Source of the DNA: JBCDBH01 sp039184055
Lineage (GTDB): Bacteria > Acidobacteriota > Thermoanaerobaculia > Multivoradales > J023
NCBI GenBank assembly: GCA_039184055.1
Contig: JBCDBH010000295.1
Coordinates: forward strand, 1-7,427
Length of the DNA: 7,427 nucleotides
Reading direction: 5' to 3'
Below, one piece after another: positions 1 through 4,712 of the stretch (its first letter is position 1; the number at the start of each line of letters is the position of its first letter). The position numbers and the translations under genes were made by a program. The notes under the pieces are model-generated. The model did no database searches and had not been told where the DNA came from. It saw only the letters and a list, made by a program, of their open reading frames with translations.

Positions 1-117
1 AGATCAGTCTCACCTGGGAGGGTGGCTCGGCCACATTGGAAGAAAAGACCGACGTGCTCGACCGTTAGATAGCCCCCACGAGTGTGCGGTTCGGGTCACT
101 TGAGTAAACTTGCTCCC

Positions 118-1065
118 ATGACCGCCAACCCACCCCGCGTGTCGTTCGCCATTCCCGTCTTCAATGAAGAAGAAGTCGTCCCCGCTTTGCTCGAGCGGGT
201 GGGGGCGGTGCTGGATGCGACGCCGGGTGGCCCGCACGAGGTGGTGCTGGTCGACGATGGCAGTCGCGATCGCACCGCTGAAATGCTGCGGGAGGCGGCG
301 CGGGAGGATCCGCGGCTGGTGGTGGTGGAGCTGTCGCGCAACTTCGGTCATCAAACCGCGTTGACCGCGGCGCTCGATCACACCACCGGCGACGTGGTGC
401 TGGTGCTCGATGGCGATCTGCAGGATCCACCCGAGATGCTGCCGCGTTTTCTCGAGCATTGGCGCGATGGCTACGACGTGGTCTACGGCCGACGGGTGTT
501 GCGCAAAGAGTCGCCGCTGCTTCGCGCGGCGTATTTCCTTTTCTACCGCCTGATCGGTGCGCTGTCGGATGTGTCGTTGCCGCTCGACGCGGGGGATTTT
601 GCCTTGCTCTCGCGGCAGGTGGTCGATGCGATGAAAAGCTCGCCCGAGCGTCATCGCTACCTGCGCGGGTTGCGAACCTGGGTCGGCTTTCGTCAGATCG
701 GCATCGACGTCGAACGCGCCGCGCGCGCCGCCGGCGAAACCAAATACTCGCTCCGCAAGCTGCTTCAGCTCGCCTTCGACGGCATCTTCGCCTTTTCCGT
801 CGTGCCGCTGCGTGGCGCGCTCTTACTCGGTTTGATGGCGATCGTGCTCTCGAGTCTCTACACCGTCTACGCCGTCGTCGCTCGATTGGTCGGGCTCGTA
901 CAGGTACCCGGCTTCACGGCGACCCTGGTCGTCGTCGTCTTCCTCTCGGGCATGCAGCTGCTCTTTCTCGGTGTTGTCGGCGAATACGTCGGCAGGATCT
1001 ATCGAGAAGTCAAACGACGACCGCACTACCTCGTGCGCACCGTCACCCGTGGCCCCGAGGCCTAG
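118..1065 (+). CDS. GT2 family polyprenyl-phosphate glycosyltransferase (DPM1/GtrB/ArnC-like), membrane anchored
   Basis: 315 residues. It probably transfers a sugar from a nucleotide donor to a polyisoprenyl phosphate on the cytoplasmic face of the inner membrane. Visible in the sequence: a GT-A start (SFAIPVFNEEEVV, 9-21), the VDDGS donor-site motif (45-49), the metal-binding DGD of DGDLQDPPE (98-106), a conserved RYLRGLRTWVG stretch (180-190), GETKYSLRKL (206-215) before the membrane part, and two C-terminal helices (about 232-259 and 266-292), followed by a basic tail. This layout is typical of the DPM1-like/GtrB group. ATG 118 is chosen because the catalytic domain begins eight residues later; GTG 82 in the same frame adds twelve residues of no recognisable character. 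No strong Shine-Dalgarno precedes either start. The methyltransferase follows after 2 bp. Family assignment is firm; the sugar and lipid acceptor cannot be read from sequence. Valine codons shift from mostly GTG in the first half to mostly GTC in the second. Confidence 0.93.
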   Translation: MTANPPRVSFAIPVFNEEEVVPALLERVGAVLDATPGGPHEVVLVDDGSRDRTAEMLREAAREDPRLVVVELSRNFGHQTALTAALDHTTGDVVLVLDGDLQDPPEMLPRFLEHWRDGYDVVYGRRVLRKESPLLRAAYFLFYRLIGALSDVSLPLDAGDFALLSRQVVDAMKSSPERHRYLRGLRTWVGFRQIGIDVERAARAAGETKYSLRKLLQLAFDGIFAFSVVPLRGALLLGLMAIVLSSLYTVYAVVARLVGLVQVPGFTATLVVVVFLSGMQLLFLGVVGEYVGRIYREVKRRPHYLVRTVTRGPEA

Positions 1066-1067
1066 GC

Positions 1068-1793
1068 GTGGACGCCTCCTACGGCGCACGCTACGCCGAC
1101 CTCTACCGTCGTCACTTCTGGTGGCGCGCCCGCGCCGAAATCATCGCCGACCTGCTGCGTCGCAGGGCGCCCGAGGGCGGATTCGGCTCGATTCTCGACG
1201 TCGGCTGTGGCGACGGCCTCAGCTTCGACCTGCTACGTGCATTCGGCGAGCCCGAAGGCCTCGAAGTCGATCCCGCCCTCGTCACCGATCAGGGCCGCGC
1301 CGCCGGCACCATTCATGTCCAACCCTTCGACAAAACCTTCCAGCCCGCCAATCGCTACGGCTTGATCACGTTCTTCGATGTCATCGAACACCTCGATGAC
1401 GACATCGCCGCCCTCCGGCACGCCAGATCGCTGCTTGTCCCTGGCGGCCAGATCATCATCACCGTCCCCGCCCTTCAAACCCTCTGGACCCGCCACGACG
1501 ACTACAACCACCACCGGCGTCGCTACACGCGGAAGACCCTCCACGCCGCCGCAAGCGCGGCTGGACTGAGCGTCGTCACCAGCCGCTACATCTTCCACTG
1601 GCTCGCCGTCGCCAAGCTCGTCGTCAAGCTACGCGAGTCGTTGACATCGCCGCCAAGCAAGGCCGACCTTCCGAGCGTGCCCGCAGCGCCGGTCAACAAC
1701 CTGATGCTGAGTCTTTGCCGGTTGGAACGGATGACGTGGGGGCGGTTGCCTTGGCCGTTTGGGAGCTCGTTGATTGCGGTCGTGGATTCTTAA
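1068..1793 (+). CDS. Class I SAM-dependent methyltransferase paired with the glycosyltransferase
   Basis: 241 residues, Rossmann-type methyltransferase (Methyltransf_11/23-like). Motif I is LDVGCGDG (43-50), with the acidic residue ending strand 2 in GLEVDP (64-69, E66 or D68). DVIEHLDDD (104-112) is the motif II region, PGG lies at 125-127, and HDDYNHHRRRY (143-153) is a signature common in methyltransferases found beside glycosyltransferases. The frame stays open upstream to 459, but that part overlaps the glycosyltransferase and is a shadow. GTG 1068 is chosen because GAGG at 1057-1060 lies 7 nt upstream and the start is 2 bp after the preceding stop, implying translational coupling. It probably methylates a sugar, lipid or quinone-like product; operon position favours a glycan or glycolipid, which is inference. 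From about 1700 the codons turn from C-ending to G/T-ending, and the last 15 codons recur at 2384-2431. Confidence 0.9.
   Translation: MDASYGARYADLYRRHFWWRARAEIIADLLRRRAPEGGFGSILDVGCGDGLSFDLLRAFGEPEGLEVDPALVTDQGRAAGTIHVQPFDKTFQPANRYGLITFFDVIEHLDDDIAALRHARSLLVPGGQIIITVPALQTLWTRHDDYNHHRRRYTRKTLHAAASAAGLSVVTSRYIFHWLAVAKLVVKLRESLTSPPSKADLPSVPAAPVNNLMLSLCRLERMTWGRLPWPFGSSLIAVVDS
1746..1793 (+). repeat. Direct repeat copy 1: methyltransferase 3' end
   Basis: These are the last 15 codons and stop of the methyltransferase (LPWPFGSSLIAVVDS). They align without gaps to 2384-2431 (LPRPFSSSLIAVVES). Over 1753-1793 against 2391-2431 I count 32 of 41 identical bases, including an 11-base exact run (agctcgttgat). 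Twelve of the 15 residues match, and both copies end in a stop at the same place. Confidence 0.85.
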
Positions 1794-1801
1794 TCTCAGA
1801 A

Positions 1802-1844
1802 ATCACCGGAAGGTGCTCCAACAGGGCCAGAGTCGAACGGTGAT
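1802..1844. terminator. Possible weak bidirectional stem-loop between convergent genes
   Basis: ATCACCG (1802-1808) and CGGTGAT (1838-1844) form a perfect 7-bp inverted repeat with a 29-nt loop, placed exactly between the convergent methyltransferase and antitoxin-like genes. There is no proper T-run on the plus strand and only TTTCT after it on the minus strand. The loop is long, and a competing 4-bp hairpin with a GGAA loop (1804-1815) is possible. Position is the main argument for a terminator. Confidence 0.3.
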
Positions 1845-2065
1845 CAGTCTAGGTCAGACGCTTGTTCCCGTTGATGCTCCGCAATCAACTGGCGGACCAC
1901 CGGTAAGAGCTCAACTGGAATCTCCATGAGGGTGTGCTCAGGACTCGAGAGCGCTTGCTCGTGCTCGGTCACCGCTTCTTCATCGGTCTGGCTCTCGTAG
2001 TAGTCGAGTACCTCTCGAACTCGCTGGCCGTTCCAACCTGGCGGGAACTGGTCTTGGTTTTTCAT
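1844..2065 (-). CDS. Antitoxin-like small acidic protein, second gene of TA-like pair
   Basis: 73 residues, acidic. It begins MKNQDQFPPGWNGQRVREVLDY, continues with an acidic helix (ESQTDEEAVTEHEQAL), then a strand-like TLMEIPVEL (45-53) and a helix LLPVVRQLIAEHQ. I recognise this pattern (FPPGW..RV..VL..YE.QT.EEAV.E, ending in a PVEL..VR.LI motif) as a small conserved family in many bacteria, usually beside a protein like the one encoded just upstream. The ending loosely recalls a ribbon-helix-helix strand and helix, but DNA binding is not shown. Its ATG overlaps the TGA of the partner by 4 bp (ATGA), so translation is probably coupled; there is no good Shine-Dalgarno of its own. Order is toxin then antitoxin, as in brnTA. 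The antitoxin role is inferred from size, charge and partner. Confidence 0.75.
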   Translation of the reverse strand: MKNQDQFPPGWNGQRVREVLDYYESQTDEEAVTEHEQALSSPEHTLMEIPVELLPVVRQLIAEHQREQASDLD

Positions 2066-2346
2066 GTCTTTTTCCGCTTTCTCCTCCGGCGATAAGCCGC
2101 CAACGGCTTGCCTCTAAGTTCGTACGCAGTTACGACAAAGAGACCCTGCCGATCAGGATCGGGTACATAGACTATCTGAAGGTATCGCCCTGAATGCGTT
2201 TGTCCCAACGCGATACGTGAATCTTGACGTCCTGGGAAGTCATCTCCTGGATTCCGCAGCACTTCTTCGACCTCGTCTTCATCCACATCATGAGAGTAGA
2301 TGTGCGGCTCGCCAATCTCAGGGTCGATATAAAAGCGAATATTCAC
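2062..2346 (-). CDS. BrnT/DUF4258-like putative toxin, first gene of TA-like pair
   Basis: 94 residues with an acidic N-terminal half and a strongly basic end (RRRRKRKKT). The pattern IDPEIGEPHIYSHDVDEDEVEEVL (7-30), then the IALGQT.SGRYL and IVYVPDP strands and VVTAYELRGKPLAAYRRRRKRK, resembles DUF4258 and BrnT-type small toxins: a helix carrying E..EVL, followed by strands ending in a basic tail. The start is GTG at 2344-2346; a TAA at 2350-2352 is in frame just upstream, so there is no longer option. No Shine-Dalgarno lies in front of the GTG. The pair is isolated and faces the methyltransferase tail to tail. RNase activity is inference from BrnT; I know of no demonstrated activity for this particular subgroup. 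It could also be a non-toxic housekeeping pair. Confidence 0.75.
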   Translation of the reverse strand: MNIRFYIDPEIGEPHIYSHDVDEDEVEEVLRNPGDDFPGRQDSRIALGQTHSGRYLQIVYVPDPDRQGLFVVTAYELRGKPLAAYRRRRKRKKT

Positions 2347-2352
2347 AAATTA

Positions 2353-2375
2353 AGTGTATCATGCATGGGAAATAA
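2353..2375 (-). promoter_or_regulatory. Putative extended -10 promoter of the TA-like pair
   Basis: On the minus strand TGATACACT (2361 down to 2353) reads as an extended -10 (TG, one base, then TACACT, 4/6 to consensus). A poor -35 candidate (TTATTA, 3/6) lies about 17 bp further upstream. The stretch 2347-2386 is the most AT-rich part of the window, holds a run of AAT units (2371-2380) and two AAATTA copies (2347-2352, 2381-2386), and an ATGCAT palindrome (2361-2366) touches the -10. Transcription would start at or next to the GTG start codon, suggesting a leaderless transcript. The small palindrome could be an autoregulation site. Confidence 0.4.
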
Positions 2376-2383
2376 TAATAAAA

Positions 2384-2431
2384 TTACCGAGGCCTTTCAG
2401 TAGCTCGTTGATCGCGGTGGTGGAGTCGTAG
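2384..2431 (+). pseudogene. Remnant: second copy of the methyltransferase C-terminal end
   Basis: In frame it reads LPRPFSSSLIAVVES and a TAG stop, against LPWPFGSSLIAVVDS and TAA in the intact gene (offset 638 bp). No homology to the methyltransferase is visible upstream of 2384, where the AT-rich promoter of the TA-like pair begins, and there is no start codon, so it is not expressed as a protein. In the 41-bp core, eight of nine differences fall at third codon positions, as expected if this copy diverged while still under coding selection before it was stranded here. It may be the displaced original 3' end after an insertion, or the last trace of a second methyltransferase gene. Confidence 0.7.
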
Positions 2432-2447
2432 GGTCCGGAGAAAGCAA

Positions 2448-2885
2448 CTACCTACGATTGAGAAGGCGAGGTAGGTAGTAGGCGCAGGTCGCACCTGTGA
2501 GGATGGCGATCAGATCTGACAGCGCAAAATACTGTCGTGCCGAATTCCCAACCTGAGGAAGCAGGAGATCGCTGAGCTCGCCGAGAGTGAGCGCGAAGGC
2601 GACAAAACGACATTCGGCGAGCAGTGGAGGATAGGGCCCTTCACGGGAGAGTCGCCAGCCGAGCGCGGGAAAGGCAAAGGGCAATCCCAAGGCGACGACG
2701 AAGCTCGGCGCCCAGCCGAGCACCCACCTGACCCACTCCTGACTCATCAGACCGGACGATCGTAGGCCACCGAATTTGATCGCCCAGGCGAACGAGATCA
2801 GGCTCATCAGGATCACCCACGCCGTGATCGTGCCTCGACGTGTCGTCCACAGCCATGAGTTGGGATAGTGGGTGCTGGCTGGCAT
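2448..2885 (-). CDS. Small integral membrane protein, VanZ-like layout (tentative)
   Basis: 145 residues with four likely membrane helices (about 19-36, 53-77, 90-110 and 121-141) and a short basic end. The pattern LGELSDLLLP (101-110), followed about a dozen residues later by SDLIAILTGATCAYYL (123-138), recalls the VanZ-like family, where a Glu after helix three is followed by an Asp-led last helix. That similarity is distant and is my inference. The ATG lies 12 bp after the SDR stop, on the same strand, so the two are probably co-transcribed, with the SDR first. The Shine-Dalgarno is weak. Codon use is GC-rich at third positions like its neighbours, which supports a real gene. Function unknown; there is no evident link to glycopeptide resistance. 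Confidence 0.72.
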   Translation of the reverse strand: MPASTHYPNSWLWTTRRGTITAWVILMSLISFAWAIKFGGLRSSGLMSQEWVRWVLGWAPSFVVALGLPFAFPALGWRLSREGPYPPLLAECRFVAFALTLGELSDLLLPQVGNSARQYFALSDLIAILTGATCAYYLPRLLNRR

Positions 2886-2897
2886 CCGTCTATTGTT

Positions 2898-3662
2898 CTA
2901 CAGACCAAACCCGCCCGAAGCCTCGATGCGCTGACCGGTGACCCAGTTGAGGCCGTCGGTGAGCAGGGCGGCGACGGCCCCGCCGATGTCGTCGGGCAGG
3001 CCGACGCGGCCGAGGGCGGTGTTGGTGGCGATCATTTGGTTGAGCTCGGCGTTGTCACGCACCGCGCCACCACCGAAGTCGGTTTCGATGGCGCCCGGGG
3101 CGATGACGTTGACGGTGATGTTGCGGGGCGCGAGCTCGAGGGCCATGTATGTGGTCGCCGTTTCAATGGCGCCTTTGGCGGCGGCGTAGGCGGAGTAGCC
3201 GGGGAAGGAGAAGCGGGTGAGCCCCGAGGAGACGTTGAGGATGCGGCCGCCGTCGGCGATCAGCGGCAGCAGGGCCTGGGTGAGGAAGTACGGGCCTTTG
3301 TAGTGGAGCGCGACCATGAGGTCGAAGCCGTCTTCGGTGGTTTCGGTGAAGGGGGCGTGGATGCCGGTGCCGGCGTTGTTGACCAGGTGGTCGAAGTCAG
3401 TGCGACCGAAGGTGTCGGCGAGAGTCTGTTTAACCGAGGCGGCGAAGTCGCCGAAGGACGAAGCGTTGCCGGCGTCGAGCTGTAGCATCGCGGCACGCGC
3501 GCCGCGTTTTTCGACCTCGGCGACGACCTCTCGAGCTTCGGCTTCTTTGCTGTAATAGGTACCGAGCACGTCGATACCCGCGTCGGCGAGGTGGAGGGCC
3601 ATGCTGCGACCGAGGCCACGGCTGGCACCGGTGATCAAAGCGAGCTTGTTCGAGTTGGACAT
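2898..3662 (-). CDS. Classical short-chain dehydrogenase/reductase (SDR), probably NADPH-dependent
   Basis: 254 residues, normal length for a classical SDR. It carries the cofactor motif TGASRGLG (11-18), D63 in the LDAGN stretch that contacts adenine, NNAG (95-98), the catalytic serine (S146 by spacing), Y159 and K163 in YSAYAAAK, and PG at 189-190 after the active site. R15 in the glycine motif and TYYSK after strand two, with no acidic residue there, favour NADP(H). The ending GLNWVTGQRIEASGGFGL is the usual last strand of FabG-like SDRs. AGGAG (3669-3673 on the opposite strand) sits 6 nt before the ATG, an excellent ribosome site. It is divergent from an AraC-family regulator with 147 bp between them, a common arrangement in which the regulator controls the reductase. 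The substrate cannot be inferred. Confidence 0.95.
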   Translation of the reverse strand: MSNSNKLALITGASRGLGRSMALHLADAGIDVLGTYYSKEAEAREVVAEVEKRGARAAMLQLDAGNASSFGDFAASVKQTLADTFGRTDFDHLVNNAGTGIHAPFTETTEDGFDLMVALHYKGPYFLTQALLPLIADGGRILNVSSGLTRFSFPGYSAYAAAKGAIETATTYMALELAPRNITVNVIAPGAIETDFGGGAVRDNAELNQMIATNTALGRVGLPDDIGGAVAALLTDGLNWVTGQRIEASGGFGL

Positions 3663-3712
3663 CGTTATCTCCTGGGTGATCGGTTGGTTTTCCGTTGACC
3701 AGGAAGACGATA

Positions 3713-3758
3713 ACTCGCGAGTCTGCGAGCAATGTGCAAGATCAGAGCGTATTCTTGC
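3713..3758. promoter_or_regulatory. Candidate operator region in the SDR/AraC divergent promoter
   Basis: ACTCGCGAGT (3713-3722) is a perfect 10-bp palindrome. GCAAGA (3736-3741) and TCTTGC (3753-3758) form a 6-bp inverted repeat with an 11-bp spacer, and its right arm overlaps the putative -35 of the regulator gene. Either could be a binding site in this shared control region. AraC-family proteins often use direct repeats, so this is only positional evidence. Confidence 0.3.
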
Positions 3759-3784
3759 CTATTCCTCCAAGCGCGGTGTAAAAC
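3755..3784 (+). promoter_or_regulatory. Putative sigma70-type promoter of the AraC-family gene
   Basis: TTGCCT (3755-3760) and TAAAAC (3779-3784), each 4/6 to consensus, are separated by 18 bp and lie about 25 bp before the ATG. The leader would be short and no clear Shine-Dalgarno is visible. No convincing promoter could be read for the SDR direction. Confidence 0.35.
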
Positions 3785-3809
3785 GGGTTCGAGCGCGAGA
3801 CAATGACGC

Positions 3810-4697
3810 ATGCTTGCCGAGTTTCAACCTCTTGTCGATATCGTCGATCGTTACACCCTGCGGCGCAAGCCGACCGATGGTCTGGTCTACCAGACCGAAA
3901 TCGACCATCTCGCCTTCATGCGGACCACCGAGCCCACCGGTCCGATTCATGCGGTCTACGACGTGTCGGTGTGTATGACTCTTCGCGGTGCCAAGGACGT
4001 CACGGTTGGGGATGTCGAGCTCGACTACCACCCGGGTGATTACCTCGTTGTCGGCATCGCGGTGCCTGCCATCGGGCGTGTCATCGAGGCTTCGGTGCAG
4101 CAGCCGTTTATCGGTCTCAACCTGCGGCTCGATCGCAAGATGTTGCTCGAAATGAGCTCCGAGACGTCTACCCGCGCTTCGAGCGGCGTGTGTACGGGTC
4201 TGTACGTTTCCAAGCTCGATCATCACACCACGCAGGCGTTCGGCAACCTTCTCGCCTTGCTCGACACGCCCGAGGCCATCCCGGCGCTCTACCCCCTGCG
4301 CGCTCGTGAGCTCTACTACTGGCTGGCTCGCACGCAGCTACCTCAGCTCCTCTTTCCCAATGGCCACATCCACCAGGTTGCCGAAGTGGTGCGTCATATG
4401 AAGACCACCTTTCCCCAGCCCGTCACGGTCGACGACCTCGCCGACGTCGCCGGGATGAGCGCCTCGTCGCTGCACAGCCACTTCAGGGACGTCACCGGAA
4501 TGACGCCGATCCAGTACTACAAACGCCTGCGGCTGCTCGAAGCACGCCGTCTCATTCGCGGCGCCGAGACGGTCACCGCGCAAGAAGTCGCCTATCGGGT
4601 GGGCTACGAGAGCCCGTCGCAATTCAGCCGCGAATACACCCGGGCATTTGGCGCGACGCCAGCGCGGGATCGGGGTGGCGTCGCGGTCGGCGTGTGA
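3810..4697 (+). CDS. AraC-family transcriptional regulator with AraC_N-type sensor domain
   Basis: 295 residues. The N-terminal part (about 18-175) has the AraC_N pattern: RRKPTDGLVYQTEIDHLAFMR, then HAVYDVSVCMTLRGAKDVTVGD, a Y.PGDYLVV turn, and ALYPLRARELYYWL before the DNA-binding part. The C-terminal AraC/XylS domain has two helix-turn-helix units: VTVDDLADVAGMSASSLHSHF (205-225), then TAQEVAYRVGYESPSQFSREY (256-276) with the family's GY.S.SQFSR and FG.TP. An in-frame TGA at 3804-3806 stands directly before the ATG, fixing the start. It probably regulates the divergent SDR and its membrane-protein partner, which is inferred from context. The inducer is unknown. Its end faces the lipoprotein gene with only 15 bp between stops. 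Family assignment is firm. Confidence 0.95.
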   Translation: MLAEFQPLVDIVDRYTLRRKPTDGLVYQTEIDHLAFMRTTEPTGPIHAVYDVSVCMTLRGAKDVTVGDVELDYHPGDYLVVGIAVPAIGRVIEASVQQPFIGLNLRLDRKMLLEMSSETSTRASSGVCTGLYVSKLDHHTTQAFGNLLALLDTPEAIPALYPLRARELYYWLARTQLPQLLFPNGHIHQVAEVVRHMKTTFPQPVTVDDLADVAGMSASSLHSHFRDVTGMTPIQYYKRLRLLEARRLIRGAETVTAQEVAYRVGYESPSQFSREYTRAFGATPARDRGGVAVGV

Positions 4698-4712
4698 TCA
4701 GGCAGCTGACGA

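Noticed and set aside
1..68. Possible C-terminal end of an upstream plus-strand gene (ISLTWEGGSATLEEKTDVLDR, stop at 66-68).
   Set aside because: All three plus frames are open over this short stretch, and nothing selects one. It is plausible but unsupported. The region 69-117 shows no clear promoter or ribosome site either.
10..654. Long minus-strand frame opposite the glycosyltransferase.
   Set aside because: His/Arg/Gln-rich translation with no motif; the opposite strand holds a complete, well-conserved enzyme.
459..1067. Upstream extension of the methyltransferase reading frame.
   Set aside because: It overlaps the glycosyltransferase in another frame, is Arg/Ala-rich with no domain, and the GTG at 1068 has a proper ribosome site. 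GC-rich DNA gives such open shadows.
1802..1838. tRNA-like 3' end on the minus strand (GTTCGACTC T-loop consensus at 1838-1830, then CCTGTTGGAGCACC), tempting as an integration site beside the TA pair.
   Set aside because: The T-stem does not form (only two of five pairs fit), there is no acceptor 5' half, D-arm or anticodon arm nearby, and no second copy at the other side of the module.
1842..1850. GATCAGTCT occurs here and at 2-10.
   Set aside because: A 9-base match in 7.4 kb with no shared flanks; the second copy is part of the antitoxin-like gene's end. Chance is enough to explain it.
2868..3485. Plus-strand frame opposite the SDR.
   Set aside because: Gly/Val/Glu low-complexity translation mirrors the SDR codons; the SDR has all its catalytic motifs.
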